NCBI GenBank assembly: GCA_025808375.1
Contig: CP061009.1
Span: forward strand, 682,001 to 746,000
DNA length: 64,000 nucleotides
Direction of reading: 5' to 3'
Source of the DNA: Duncaniella muricolitica
GTDB taxonomy: Bacteria > Bacteroidota > Bacteroidia > Bacteroidales > Muribaculaceae
The position numbers and the translations under genes were made by a program. Below are positions 9,054-20,200 of this stretch, piece by piece. The first letter of the stretch is position 1, and every line of letters starts with the position of its first letter. The notes below the pieces were generated by a model that was not told where the DNA came from, did not search any database, and saw nothing but the letters and a program-made list of their open reading frames with translations.

Positions 9054-9143
9054 GATGATTGGTATAATTTAAGGTAAGGCAAAGATATGGCAAATTTTAC
9101 ATATTTTTATATAAAATGGGCGAAAATTTTGGGATATAAAAAA

Positions 9144-9244
9144 GACAAAAGCCCCGAAAGAGACAAAAGTTTTTTACTCATCGGTTGCTAATCAGATATT
9201 TATGCAACCTGTTAAAACTTTATGTCTCTCTTGGGACTTTTGTC
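9144..9244. terminator. Hairpin terminator behind the GH3 gene
   Basis: Imperfect arms 9144-9176 and 9214-9244 start and end with gacaaaag/cttttgtc. A second small stem (ggttgc, 9183-9188, with gcaacc, 9204-9209) lies inside the loop. It separates the GH3 gene (ending 9266) from the porin gene, so the PUL enzyme operon probably ends here. Confidence 0.6.
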
Positions 9245-9265
9245 GTCAGCGCGTGTGAGACGCGT

Positions 9266-11491
9266 CTATGTCTGCTTTTTCAGTTCAAACGGTATGGTGG
9301 CGCGGATGTCGGTCGAGGAGGAGCCTATGTAGGCTTTGAACCGGCCCGGCTCGGCAATCCATGACGATGAGGCGGGGTCGTAAAACTTGAGATCATCGCC
9401 TGTTACGGTAAAGGTCACCGTCTGCTCGGCTCCGGGCGCGAGGGTGATTTTGTCAAAGCCCTTGAGTTCCTTGACGGGGCGAAGCACCGAGGCTTCGTCA
9501 TCGCCGATGTAGAGTTGGACAGTCTCCTTGCCCTCGCGGCTGCCGGTGTTTTTAACGGGGATTGTGATGGTGAGAGTCTCGCCCTCGCCGATGGTCTTGG
9601 CCGAAGCGACAGGCTTGCCGTAGGTGAAGGAGGTGTAGCTCAGTCCGTGGCCAAACGGATAGAGGGCCGGGATTTTCTTGGTGTCGTGCCAGCGGTAGCC
9701 CACGAGCACATCCTCAAGATATTCTTGCCTGATGGAGTCGCCGGGATAGGAAATGGCACCGAAATGATGCGCGCCGTTGTCCTCGAGACGGGCAGGGAAG
9801 GAGAAGGGGAGCTTGCCCGAGGGGTTTACCTTGCCCGAGAGCACGTTGGCTATCGACTTGCCGGCCATTGAGCCGAGATACCAGCCCTGGACAATGGCAG
9901 GCACTTTTTTCTCCCACGGCATCTCGACGGCATTGCCGCTCAGGAGCACGACCACGAGATTGGGATTGACGGCCGCAAGTTCATCAATAAGGGCGGGCTG
10001 TCCGAAGGGGAGTCCGTATTCCTGACGGTCGCCGCCCTCGCAGTCCTGGAAATGGTTTTTGTTGAGTCCGCCGACAAATATCACGAGTCCGGCTTCGCGG
10101 GCCATCTCTACGGCCTTGGCGCGGAGCGAGTCGGTGACTTCGGGGGCTATCACATCGGCGTGGCCATACATCGGGCGGCCCGACATGTAGCCTTGGGTGT
10201 ATTCGATTTTGTCGCCGTAGAGGTTTCTGAGTCCGTCGAGCGGAGTTACGATATCCTTAGGTTTGAGTTCCGACGAGCCGCCTCCGGCCATGAGGTTGCG
10301 GGTGGCATTCTCGCCAACAACAAGTATCTTGCCATAGCGGTCGGCGTCGATGGGGAGCAGGGCGGGCTGCTTTTTTGCGACGGGAGCGTTTTTGAGCAGT
10401 ACGATACCCTCGTTGCCAATCTCCTCGGCCACGGCATAGTGTTCGGGAGTGGCTACGGAGCCATAGGGCTTCTGACGGTTGGCGGCCGTGCGGAAATTAA
10501 GGCGCAGCAGACGGCGCACCTTGTCGTCGAGTCCCGACACGGGCACTTCGCCCTTCTCGAGCATGGCGAGATAAGGGTTGGCAAGATAATAGTCATCGGT
10601 TGTAAACTCGCTTTCCGAGGTCAGGCCGTTGGTGTAGGAGCCCATCTCGAGGTCAAGACCGTAGAGTGCGGCCTCGCGTGTGTCGTGTGCGCCGCCCCAG
10701 TCGGTGATGACCACTCCGTCAAACTGCCAGTCGTCCTTGAGAATCTTGTTGAGGATAAGTTCGTTGTGACAGGCATGCTGGCCGCGCACCTTGTTGTAGG
10801 CACCCATTATGCTCCATGCCTTGCCTTCCTCGACAGCTTTTTTGAAAGCAGGGAGATATATCTCGTAGAGGGCACGGTCGCTGAGATTGACGTCGATGTG
10901 GCCGCGCCACTGCTCCTGGTTGTTGAGCGCGTAGTGCTTGACACAGGCTGCGACACCGTTTTTCTGCATCTCGCGGATATAGGGCACCACGAGTACACCG
11001 GCCAGATAGGGGTCTTCGCCCATATACTCGAAGTTACGGCCGTTGAGCGGGGTGCGGTAGATGTTGACGCCCGGGCCGAGCATCACGTCTTTCTCGCGAT
11101 AGAGAGCCTCTTCGGCCAGGGCGTTGCCGTAAAGCCCCGAGAGAGAGGGATTCCATGTGGCGGCCAGGGCCGTGAGGGCCGGGAAGGCGGTGATGGAGTC
11201 GTTGGTGCGACGGGAGTAGCCCCAGTCGTTCCAGTTGATTTCGGCACGCACGCCGTGGGGGCCGTCGCTCATCCAGAGGTCGGGGATGCCGAGACGCGGC
11301 ACACCGGCCGAGGCAAATTTGCCCTCGGCGTGACACATGGCCACCTTCTCGCGGAGGGTCATACGCTTGAGCGCGTCCTCGACACGCTCTTCAATGGGGC
11401 GCGACTCGTCCTGATAGACCGGCACTTCGGCCTGTGATACAGACGAGAGCGACATCATGAAAGCCAGTATTGGCAATGTATAGTGTTTCAT
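9266..11491 (-). CDS. Glycoside hydrolase family 3 beta-glucosidase
   Basis: 741 aa with a signal peptide (MKHYTLPILAFMMSLSSVSQA), so periplasmic. The GH3 TIM-barrel holds KHYALNNQEQWR and the nucleophile Asp264 in VVITDWGGAHD. The alpha/beta sandwich domain follows, and a C-terminal fibronectin-III-like domain closes the protein (about residues 640-735). In a xyloglucan-type locus it would remove glucose from the non-reducing end of debranched cello-oligosaccharides. It is last of GH31-GH2-GH3, 26 bases behind GH2. A beta-xylosidase specificity cannot be excluded from sequence alone. Confidence 0.92.
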   Translation of the reverse strand: MKHYTLPILAFMMSLSSVSQAEVPVYQDESRPIEERVEDALKRMTLREKVAMCHAEGKFASAGVPRLGIPDLWMSDGPHGVRAEINWNDWGYSRRTNDSITAFPALTALAATWNPSLSGLYGNALAEEALYREKDVMLGPGVNIYRTPLNGRNFEYMGEDPYLAGVLVVPYIREMQKNGVAACVKHYALNNQEQWRGHIDVNLSDRALYEIYLPAFKKAVEEGKAWSIMGAYNKVRGQHACHNELILNKILKDDWQFDGVVITDWGGAHDTREAALYGLDLEMGSYTNGLTSESEFTTDDYYLANPYLAMLEKGEVPVSGLDDKVRRLLRLNFRTAANRQKPYGSVATPEHYAVAEEIGNEGIVLLKNAPVAKKQPALLPIDADRYGKILVVGENATRNLMAGGGSSELKPKDIVTPLDGLRNLYGDKIEYTQGYMSGRPMYGHADVIAPEVTDSLRAKAVEMAREAGLVIFVGGLNKNHFQDCEGGDRQEYGLPFGQPALIDELAAVNPNLVVVLLSGNAVEMPWEKKVPAIVQGWYLGSMAGKSIANVLSGKVNPSGKLPFSFPARLEDNGAHHFGAISYPGDSIRQEYLEDVLVGYRWHDTKKIPALYPFGHGLSYTSFTYGKPVASAKTIGEGETLTITIPVKNTGSREGKETVQLYIGDDEASVLRPVKELKGFDKITLAPGAEQTVTFTVTGDDLKFYDPASSSWIAEPGRFKAYIGSSSTDIRATIPFELKKQT

Positions 11492-11517
11492 ATCGACAAA
11501 AATTTTCCCAAAGGTAT

Positions 11518-14064
11518 TTATATAATCCTTATACTATTGTTATAGTTGGCGTTGATCACCGTGGTGGCGGGGCGAAGAGAGGGCGATGTGGCAGTGACGG
11601 TGACGGGGCCTTCGGAGCCGTCGTTCTGCACGATGAGCATGGCTTTACCATAGAAGGCCTTGCGCTTGTTGTCCTTGAAGCGTTCGAGCGACGTAGGCGA
11701 GCCGTTGTCGACACCGGCGTTGAAGCCCGCGCCGCTGACATCAAACGTCACCTGATTGTCGGCCAGCGGGCAGAGGTTGCCGAGGTGGTCTACAATCTCC
11801 ACGAGCACATAGCTGAGGTCTTTGCCGTCGGCTGTAATCATGGTGCGGTCGGGGGTGAGGCGTATGGCGTAAGGCTCGCCGGCTGTGCGTATGATTTTTT
11901 CAGCCACCATGCGTCCGTCCTTCCGGCTCACGGCGCGGAGTGTGCCGGGCTCGAAGGGTAGACGCCACGACACATGATATTTGCCGGGCTCGAGTGAGCG
12001 GACGCCCTGCGACTCACCGTTGAGATAGAGCTCCACTTCATCGGCATTGTTGTAATAGGCCCACATGTCTACGGTCTGACCCGGCTCCCAGTTCCAGTGG
12101 GGGAAGAGGTGTAACACCGGTGTGTCGGGACGCCATTGCGACTTATACATATAATATACGTCCTTGGGGATGCCGGCCAGGTCGACTATGCCGAAATAGG
12201 AACTGCGCGCGGGCCATCCGAAGGGGGTGGGCTCGCCGAGATAGTCGAAGCCTGTCCATACAAACTGGCCCGAGATGAAGTCATTCTCCTGCACGTGGCG
12301 CATGGTGCCCTCGTGGGTGTTGCCCCAGGGCACGTGGCAGTTATCGTAGGAGGAGCATGAGAATGACTCGTCGTAGAAGGGTATGTCCCAGCGCACGGGC
12401 CATATATACATCGAGTCGGAGGGCATGCGGTAATAGCCGCGTGTCATCAGTCCGGAGACACTCTCGGTGATGATGAACGGTTTGCCGGGAAACCATTTCG
12501 GCACCGAGTCAAACCAGTCGTCGTGATAATTGTAGCCGATAAGGTCGAGTGCGCCCGAGCGAAAGAGGTGATTGCCCGGATCGGGCTCGTTGCATCCGGC
12601 AGTGATGGGGCGGGTAGGGTCGAGACTGCGGGTCATGTCGGCCAGTTTGCGTGTGAGCATGGAGTTGACGCTCATTTCGTCGCCTGCGGCCGCAAGTTTG
12701 TCCTTGCCGTGGCCGAAGTTGAGTATCAGGTTGGCCTCCTCGAGCGAGAGAGTGTCGGCACTGGCATCGTTCCACTGCTCGAGTACTTCGTTGCCGATGC
12801 TGTTGATGATTACCGAGGGGTGGTTGCGGTCGCGGCGTATAAGATCGGAGAGGTCGCGCTCGTGCCATTGGTCGAAATAGCGCGAGTAGTCGTGAGAGGT
12901 TTTCTTCTTGCGCCACATGTCGAAGGTCTCGTCCATGACAAGTATGCCCATGCGGTCACACAGGTCGAGCACTTCGGGAGCGGGAGGATTGTGGGAGGCC
13001 CGATAGGCGTTGGCACCCATCTCCTTGAGTATTTCGAGCTGACGCTCGAGTGCGCGGGTGTTGACAGCCGCGCCGAGCGCGCCGAGGTCGTGATGCATGC
13101 ACACGCCGTTGATTTTCATCGGACGGCCGTTGAGTGAAAAACCTTTTTTTGCGTCGAAATTAAAGTAGCGGAGTCCGGTGTTGATCTCGTAGAAATCAAT
13201 CATCTGTCCGGTCTTGGCGTCCTGGACAAATGTGACGAGTTTATAGAGATTGGGGTCGTCGGTGCTCCATAGATGAGGATTGGCGATGTCAAGGGTGGAG
13301 TTGAGAGTCACTTCAGGCTTTTTGCGGGAGAGTGTGACAGTCAGCGGCTCGGTCTTGGCCAGCATTTTGCCGCTGCCGAGAAGAGCTGAGTAGAGCTGCA
13401 CTTTGCGTGTATCGCGTGTGTGGCTCACCAGTTGGGTGGCGATGTCGATGGTGGCCAGAGAGTCGGTTACGGCTGTCATGACGTGTTGTCCCCACAGAGG
13501 GATGTGGATGTCGCCGTGAGAGCGGAGCCACACGTTGCGATAGATGCCGCAGCCGGAATACCAGCGGGAGTTGGGCTGCTCGGCATTGTCGACGCGCACG
13601 GCTATTACGTTGTCGCCGTCACGGTCGAGCCACGGGGTGAGGTCATAGCTGAACGGAGCGTAGCCGTAGGGGCGAGTGCCTAGTTCATGTCCGTTGATGT
13701 AGACGGTCGAGTTCATGTAGGCACCGTCAAAATCAATCATCAGATTGCTACGTTTCTGGATATCGTTAAGAGAGAACGTCTTGCGATACCATCCCACACC
13801 GCCCGGGAGAGCTCCGCCGCCGGTGCCTGAGGGGTTTGACTCGGAAAAATCGCCTTCAATAGCCCAGTCGTGGGGGAGAGAGAGGCTGCGCCAGTGAGAG
13901 TCGTCATAGAAGGAGTCCTTATAGTGAGCCGAGTCGGCAAGCATGAATTTCCATCCGTCGTTAAACGACTCTGAGCGCGGGTCGCGCGCGTATGTGAAAA
14001 AAGTGGCAGCCACGCCCATGAGGGCGAGACATGCCACTTTTAAATAATTTACCTTAGAAAGCAC
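11518..14064 (-). CDS. Glycoside hydrolase family 2 beta-galactosidase
   Basis: 848 aa with an N-terminal signal segment (LACLALMGVAATFFTYA). The sugar-binding jelly-roll (about residues 60-200), immunoglobulin-like domain and TIM-barrel are in the usual order. The acid/base is Glu426 in GNEV and the nucleophile Glu534 in IITESVSG. A C-terminal Ig-like/DUF4982-type extension follows. In xyloglucan breakdown GH2 enzymes release galactose from the side chains, fitting the neighbouring GH31 and GH3. The spacer to GH31 contains AATTAGYA repeats. Confidence 0.92.
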   Translation of the reverse strand: MLSKVNYLKVACLALMGVAATFFTYARDPRSESFNDGWKFMLADSAHYKDSFYDDSHWRSLSLPHDWAIEGDFSESNPSGTGGGALPGGVGWYRKTFSLNDIQKRSNLMIDFDGAYMNSTVYINGHELGTRPYGYAPFSYDLTPWLDRDGDNVIAVRVDNAEQPNSRWYSGCGIYRNVWLRSHGDIHIPLWGQHVMTAVTDSLATIDIATQLVSHTRDTRKVQLYSALLGSGKMLAKTEPLTVTLSRKKPEVTLNSTLDIANPHLWSTDDPNLYKLVTFVQDAKTGQMIDFYEINTGLRYFNFDAKKGFSLNGRPMKINGVCMHHDLGALGAAVNTRALERQLEILKEMGANAYRASHNPPAPEVLDLCDRMGILVMDETFDMWRKKKTSHDYSRYFDQWHERDLSDLIRRDRNHPSVIINSIGNEVLEQWNDASADTLSLEEANLILNFGHGKDKLAAAGDEMSVNSMLTRKLADMTRSLDPTRPITAGCNEPDPGNHLFRSGALDLIGYNYHDDWFDSVPKWFPGKPFIITESVSGLMTRGYYRMPSDSMYIWPVRWDIPFYDESFSCSSYDNCHVPWGNTHEGTMRHVQENDFISGQFVWTGFDYLGEPTPFGWPARSSYFGIVDLAGIPKDVYYMYKSQWRPDTPVLHLFPHWNWEPGQTVDMWAYYNNADEVELYLNGESQGVRSLEPGKYHVSWRLPFEPGTLRAVSRKDGRMVAEKIIRTAGEPYAIRLTPDRTMITADGKDLSYVLVEIVDHLGNLCPLADNQVTFDVSGAGFNAGVDNGSPTSLERFKDNKRKAFYGKAMLIVQNDGSEGPVTVTATSPSLRPATTVINANYNNSIRII

Positions 14065-14065
14065 C

Positions 14066-14165
14066 TTTTTTAATTAGTAATTAGCAATTAGTAATTAGCA
14101 ATTAGAAATCTTTTGTTTAATTGGTAGTCTTCTGATAATTAGCAATTAAACAAAGGATTGCTAAT
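14066..14165. repeat. AATTAGYA short-period repeat between GH31 and GH2
   Basis: The spacer has about five direct copies of attagcaatt/attagtaatt at 14071-14105 and inverted copies at 14138-14168, giving partial hairpins. The same unit makes a larger array at 43206-43395. It lies inside an apparent operon, so it may modulate mRNA stability between GH31 and GH2. Confidence 0.6.
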
Positions 14166-17053
14166 TATAATTTAACGCTTTTGGCTGAGCCGTTGTAGGC
14201 TACTGTCACGCCCTTGTTGGCGCGGTCAAAGCCGCGGGGCTTGTCTTTCGACACCTTCACGATGTTGAATTTACGTGTGGTGAGCATGCCGGGGAATCGT
14301 CCCTGACGCTCTCCGATGACAAGTGTCGACTTGGCATCGTCCCAACGCATGGGAATGATGGTGTACTGGCCTTTCTCGTAGTTGTAGTTCAGGCCTTCGT
14401 CCTCATAGAGCAGGAACTCACCGTTTTCGCCGGCATAGACGTATAGGTCGATGATGTCGGCTGACTTTTCGGCACTCCACTGCATGGAGGGACCGAAGGG
14501 AATGATGGAGCCGGAGCGGGCGTAGAGAGGTATGCGCTCATAGGGAGCGGGAACATTGAGAGTCTGTCCTCCGTCGACGGCTTTGCCGGTGTAGAAGTCA
14601 TACCATGTGGCACCGGCGGGGAAGTATACCTCACGCGATGTGGCACCGTAGGTGTAGACGGGAGCTACGAGCAGGGCGGGACCAAACATGTATTCGTCGC
14701 CGATGTTGCGTGTGGCCTTGTCGGCAGTGAAGTCCATGACGAGCGGACGCATGATGGTGTAGTCCTTGAAGTGGGTCATGCCGGCAAGCGAGTAGATATA
14801 GGGCATGAGGTCGTAACGCAGTTTGGTGTAGTAGACCACCGACTTGTAGGCGGGATGTGACTCGGGAGCGATGTTGAAGATTTCGCGATAGGGCCATTGG
14901 CCGTGGGCACGGAAGAGGGGCGAGAATGCGCCAAACTGATACCAGCGAGTGTTGAGTTCGCGCCACTCTTTCATGTCGGGAGTCTCGCGGCCGGTCTTGG
15001 CGGCTTCGGCAGCGGCGGCTACATAACGGTCTTCGACGCAGAATCCGCCTATGTCCTGGGTCCAGTAGGGGATACCTGAGGCCGCAAAGTTGAGGCCGGC
15101 TGAAATCTGGGCTTTCATGTCTTCCCAGCGGGTGGCAATGTCACCGCTCCATGTGGCGGTGGAGTAACGCTGCTGGCCGGCAAATCCCGAGCGGGTCAGC
15201 AGGAAGACGCGCTTGTCGGGGTCGACTCCGCGCTGTCCGTCATAGATGGCCTCAGCATTCATGAGACCGTAAGCATTGAAATATTTGGTAGATGGGCCGA
15301 GTGCAGTGGGTGTGATAAGGTCTTTGCGATACTGTAAGTCGGTGCAGTCGCGAATGTTGGGCTCGGAGGCGTCCATCCACCAGGCGTCTATGCCGAGGGG
15401 ATAGTAGTGTTCCTCCATCTGGTGCCAGAAGAGTTTGCGGGCATCGGGGTCGTAGGCGTCATAGAATGAGCTGAGATAGCCGGGGCCTACCCAGTCGCGT
15501 ATGCTGTCCTGAACGGGGAGCTTATACATCCAGCCGTTCTTGTCAAACTCCTTGTAGTGGTCGGTGGTGACGTAGAATTTGGGCCATACCGAAATCATCA
15601 CGCGTCCGTTCATGGCGTGAATCGAGTCGACCATGCCTTTGGGATCGGGGAAACGGTCGCGGTCAAACTCGTGGCTACCCCAAGAATCTTCCTTCCAGTG
15701 GAGCCAGTCGATGACGATGTTGTCGATGGGGATGTTGCGACGGCGAAATTCGGCGAGAGTCGAGAGCACCTCTTCCTGGGTGTTGTACTTTTCGCGGCTC
15801 TGCCAGTAGCCCATCACCCATTTGGCCATGATGGGGGCTTTGCCGGTGAGAGTGCGGTAGCCCTTGATGACGTCGTCCATGTCATCGCCATATATAAAGT
15901 AATAGTCGATCTGCGACTGCATTTCGCCCCACCAGCTCATCTGCATCTGCTCCTTGTCGCTGCGTGGCGAGTAGGCGCGCAGACCGCAGTAGGCTACGGA
16001 GCCGTTGGGCTGCCATTCGATCTTGACGGGCACACGCTGTCCGGCCTCGAGATTGACGCTGAATTTATAGGAATTGGGGTTCCAGGCAGTGCGCCAGCGT
16101 TGGGGGACTACTTCCTTGCCGTCGATGGTTACGGTGATGTAGCCCGAGTAATAGAGTATGAACTTGTATTCGCCCGACTCGGTGGCTTCGATGTCGCCTT
16201 CATACTCCACATGGCTGCCGGAGTAGTTGAAATCCTGCGGGAGATTGACCACATGCTTGAGCTCCTTGCGTATGAGATGCTCGAAGTAGATGGAGTCCTC
16301 GCGCTGCACTATCTGAGGAGTGTCGGCCCCCTTGGGAGTGTAGGTGCCTGTCAGCGCGCCTTCTTTGCCATCCTTGTCATAAATCTTGAACACCTGGCCG
16401 AGCTGGCGGTAGGGCTCGGGGTTGCCGAAGCGGCACAGCGAATAGCTGTCCCAGAGGATGCCGTAGTTGTCGGTCGACACCACGAAGGGCACCGACACCT
16501 TGGTATTATATTGGAAAAGTTCTTCGTTGCGTCCCTTGTAGTTGAATTCGTCGCTCTGATGCTGACCGAGGCCGTAGATGCCCTCCTCGTCGCTCAGAGA
16601 TTCGAATACCTGGCGCACGGTGTAGCCTTTGGTGTCCTCGACCTCTATGGGCGAGAACTCGCGTCCGCCGTCGGCTTCCGACACTATCAGCCGGCCATCC
16701 TTGTCGTAAAATTTGACGTCGCCCGAGGCGAGGCTGACGGTGGCCCGCACTTCGGAGGTGATGACCGAGATAGCCGAGTCGGCCTCCTCGACGGTAAATT
16801 GTGTTTTATTCTCCTGCGGCACTACCACAAGGCTGCCGTCGTCGGCAAATTTCTTGTCGGGAGTGGCCGATACGCGGATGATTTTGTCGCCAAGCACTTG
16901 CAGACGCACTTTGCGGACACCATTCTCCGTCGCCGGGGTGAGATTGACAGTAATCCCGTTGTCGTTCTTACTGTACTTGCCTTCGGAGCAGCCGGTCATG
17001 ACCATGGCCAGAGCCGCGCTCAACAGGGAAGCCGAGAAATGTCGAAATTTCAT
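14165..17053 (-). CDS. Glycoside hydrolase family 31 alpha-xylosidase with PA14 domain
   Basis: 962 aa from MKFRHFSASL at 17053, a lipoprotein signal ending in MTGCSEG. The N-terminal beta-sandwich is interrupted by a PA14-like insert (about residues 225-345, with YYSGYITVTIDGKEV). The GH31 barrel carries the nucleophile Asp561 in WWMDASEPN. Bacteroides xyloglucan loci encode the same PA14-GH31 arrangement, where it cuts terminal alpha-1,6-xylose from oligosaccharides. Specificity here is inferred from that match and from the neighbouring GH5, GH2 and GH3. A TAACTTTG -7 box lies at 17131-17138. First gene of the minus-strand enzyme operon. Confidence 0.92.
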   Translation of the reverse strand: MKFRHFSASLLSAALAMVMTGCSEGKYSKNDNGITVNLTPATENGVRKVRLQVLGDKIIRVSATPDKKFADDGSLVVVPQENKTQFTVEEADSAISVITSEVRATVSLASGDVKFYDKDGRLIVSEADGGREFSPIEVEDTKGYTVRQVFESLSDEEGIYGLGQHQSDEFNYKGRNEELFQYNTKVSVPFVVSTDNYGILWDSYSLCRFGNPEPYRQLGQVFKIYDKDGKEGALTGTYTPKGADTPQIVQREDSIYFEHLIRKELKHVVNLPQDFNYSGSHVEYEGDIEATESGEYKFILYYSGYITVTIDGKEVVPQRWRTAWNPNSYKFSVNLEAGQRVPVKIEWQPNGSVAYCGLRAYSPRSDKEQMQMSWWGEMQSQIDYYFIYGDDMDDVIKGYRTLTGKAPIMAKWVMGYWQSREKYNTQEEVLSTLAEFRRRNIPIDNIVIDWLHWKEDSWGSHEFDRDRFPDPKGMVDSIHAMNGRVMISVWPKFYVTTDHYKEFDKNGWMYKLPVQDSIRDWVGPGYLSSFYDAYDPDARKLFWHQMEEHYYPLGIDAWWMDASEPNIRDCTDLQYRKDLITPTALGPSTKYFNAYGLMNAEAIYDGQRGVDPDKRVFLLTRSGFAGQQRYSTATWSGDIATRWEDMKAQISAGLNFAASGIPYWTQDIGGFCVEDRYVAAAAEAAKTGRETPDMKEWRELNTRWYQFGAFSPLFRAHGQWPYREIFNIAPESHPAYKSVVYYTKLRYDLMPYIYSLAGMTHFKDYTIMRPLVMDFTADKATRNIGDEYMFGPALLVAPVYTYGATSREVYFPAGATWYDFYTGKAVDGGQTLNVPAPYERIPLYARSGSIIPFGPSMQWSAEKSADIIDLYVYAGENGEFLLYEDEGLNYNYEKGQYTIIPMRWDDAKSTLVIGERQGRFPGMLTTRKFNIVKVSKDKPRGFDRANKGVTVAYNGSAKSVKL

Positions 17054-17130
17054 GGAGTTAGTTTTTATGACGCGGATGCCCGGGAGGACAGTCCGCAAAT
17101 GTTTGTTAGATTCGCTATGTTTTCATTCAC

Positions 17131-17138
17131 AAAGTTAC
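17131..17138 (-). promoter_or_regulatory. Putative -7 box for the GH31-GH2-GH3 operon
   Basis: Minus-strand TAACTTTG matches TAnnTTTG, 78 bases ahead of the GH31 start. No TTTG is found at the expected upstream distance, which would suit an activator-dependent promoter such as one driven by the adjacent HTCS. Confidence 0.4.
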
Positions 17139-17217
17139 GAAATTAAGCAGATAGCGATGTTGACATATGTTGACACTCACTGATTCAAATGATTTGTCAT
17201 ATGTATCAAATGTTAAC

Positions 17218-20200
17218 TTAAAGTGGTCGGATTGTTGCCTGTTCCTTTGTTTCCTGGTAGGCGGATGGCAACATGCCAAACTCGTCGCGGAAATATTTGC
17301 TGAAATTGCGCGGACTGTTGAATCCTACCTGATAAGCCACTTCCGAGACATTGAGCTGACTCTCGCGCAGCAGTTGGGCGGCGCGTTTGAGGCGTATGAG
17401 GCGTATGAACTCGATGGGAGTCTTGCCCGTTGTGGTCTTGAGTTTTTTGTAGAGATGCACGCGGCTCATGCCGAGATGGCTGCTCAGCTCCTCGACCGAT
17501 AGTTCGGACCGCTTCATGTTGGACACAACATATTTCACGGCTTTCTCGACCATCTTCTCGTCGAGCGGGGTGATGGGTATGCTTTCGGGCTCGGGGTCGA
17601 TGAGGCGGCTGCCGCGTGTGCCGGATGTGAGGGCCACGAGGCGTTTCATGCGCAGGATGAGCAGCTCGATATTGAAGGGTTTGGTGATGTAGTCTTCCAC
17701 TCCGAGCGTGAGCATCTCGACCTTGGCATCCTCGCCGCTTTTGGCCGAAAGCACGATTACCGGTATGTTGCCAAGCTCCTTGTCGGCCTTGATGCGGCGT
17801 GTGAGCTCTACTCCGTCGACTCCGGGCATCATGAGATCGGTGATTATGATTGAGGGTTTTAGCGAGCCGAGCAGTCTGAGAGCCTCGCTGCCGCTGCCCA
17901 CTGTGACCACATGGAAATCGCGTCCCAGGCCGTCTTTGAGAAACTCGAGCATGTCGGCGTTGTCGTCGACCACAAGTGCTGTCGGTCTTGCCTGAGGTTT
18001 GGCTACCGGTTCGGCCGGCCGTGTGCGACGCGGCTCGTCAAGCATCTGGGCTATGGCGGCCGAGGCCTGGGCGGAAGCCGGAGCCGGCTCGGGGAGTGTG
18101 ACGGGCGGTTTCTCACATTCGACGACCGGGAGAGTGATTTCAAACACCGCACCCGTCGGAGTGTTGTCGGACACCTCGACGTGTCCGCCATGCAGCTCAA
18201 CATAGTCGTGCACAAGGCTCAGACCGATGCCGTAGCCTGTCGTGGCGGGGTCGGACGCTGCTTCCTTGGACTGATAGAAACGCTCGAATATGTGGCGTTT
18301 GTCTTCGTCGCTAACGCCCGGGCCTGTGTCGGATACGGATATTATCACGTTGCCCTCGTCCTTGAGGCGGATGCCGATGGTCACGCTTCCGCCCGAGGGT
18401 GTGAATTTGAGAGCATTGCCTATAAGATTGGTCATCACCTTGTAAATCTTCTGCTCGTCATATCGCATGTAGAGCGCGGGGATGTCGGAGGTAAATCGCA
18501 GTTTTATCCCTCCCGATATTGATAGTCCGTTAAATGAGCTGCATACATTTTCAAGAAAAGCTACCAGTTCGCCATCGGACGCTTTGAGCGTAAGGCCCGA
18601 CATCTCGCTTTTGCGGAAATCAAGCAGTTGGTTGACCATCGCGAGCAACTGGTCGGCATTCTTGCGCATGAGTGCGAGCCGCTTCATATGTCGTTCGTCA
18701 CCCCCTTCCTTAATCATGGTGTCGAGCGGCGACATGATGAGGGTCAGAGGAGTGCGCAGGTCGTGGCTTATATTGGTGATAAATCGGAGTTTCATCTGAT
18801 TGACTTCCTCTTCTTTCTTGAGGGCGTCGGCTCTACGCTTTTCGTTGAAACGCCGGCGTTCTCTCTGTCTGATAATCACATAGACGCCATAGATAGCTCC
18901 GAGCACCATAACCATATAGGCCAGACGGGCCCATACGGTCCAGTAGAACGGCTCGTGTACCACTATTTCGAGAGCGGCGGTGTCTTCGCTCTCAAATCCG
19001 TCGTTGTTTCTGGCCTTGACAAGCAGAGTGTAACGTCCGGGCGAGAGATTGGTGTAGGTGACATGGTTGACACCCGGTTCGGTGGACTGCCAGTCGTCGT
19101 TGAATCCGTCGAGCTTGTAGCTGTAGACCGTTTTTTCGGGGAGTACATAATTGTCGGTGGCAAAATTGACGGTAATGTCTCTGAAGTCGTGGCTGAGATC
19201 TATCTTGCGCGAACGGTTGATGGCACGGTCGGTCACCACGCGTCCGCGAGATTTCTGTCCGGGTGTGACTTGGCTGCCGTCGACACGCAGTGAGGTGAAC
19301 ATTACCCTTGGAGCCCGGTTGTTGAGCCTGATTTTGGCAGGGTCGAAATAGTTGATGCCGTAGAGACCGCCCACGAGCATCTCGCCCGAAGGCAGGAGGG
19401 CAAGAGACCGCTGGTTGAAGTCGCTGTCCTGCAGGCCGTCGCGGGAGTCGTAACTGCGGTCGGTAGTGGTGATAAGGCCGGAGTCGGAGTCGTATTTCAC
19501 CTGAATGTGTATCAGCCGTCCGCCTTCGGCCGCCCATATGCCTCCCTCTTTGTCCTCCTGAAGTCCGATAACGTATGACGCACCTTTGCGACCTTTGACC
19601 TCAATGTCGTGGATGCGTCTGAAGTGCGGGTCGTAGACCTTTATGCCTCTGTGAGAAGCTACCCACACGAGTCCGCGTGAGTCGACCGTGATGTCAATCA
19701 TGGTGCCCGGGTCAAAGCCTTCGAGTATCTCGGCACGGGCGGCACCGTTGCGTATCATGCCGACACCATAGGCCGTGGCCACATAGAGGGTGCTGTCGGG
19801 AGCTGTGGCGAGGGCGAGGATGCAGTCGGAGGGGAGGCCGTTGAGGGTATTGTATTCAGCCACAAGGCCGCGTGAGGGATTGTAGCGAAACAGGCCCGAC
19901 TCGAGCGATCCTATCCATATGTCGCCGTCGGGACCGTTGGCCAAGGCCCATGTGTAGACCGAGTCGACGGGCGTGTGTGTGACTATGCGCTCGGTGTCAC
20001 GTCCGCGCATCCTCTGAAGACCACGTGAGAAAGTGCCGACATAGAGTGTGCCGTCACGGGCCGGGAGCATCGAGGTGACGGCCGCGCTGCTGCCGACACT
20101 CTGAAAGTATGTCACTGAAGCGTCGGAGGGGTCAAACACTCCTACGCTGCGGCTGTCGCTGCCCACCCACACCTTGCCGTCGCTGCGGGGCACGAGACAG

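Noticed and set aside
10052..11437. 461-codon open frame opposite the GH3 gene
   Set aside because: Antisense shadow caused by GC-rich codon use of GH3; the GH3 catalytic motifs are on the other strand.
15557..17146. 529-codon open frame opposite GH31
   Set aside because: Antisense shadow; GH31 carries all family motifs in the minus frame.
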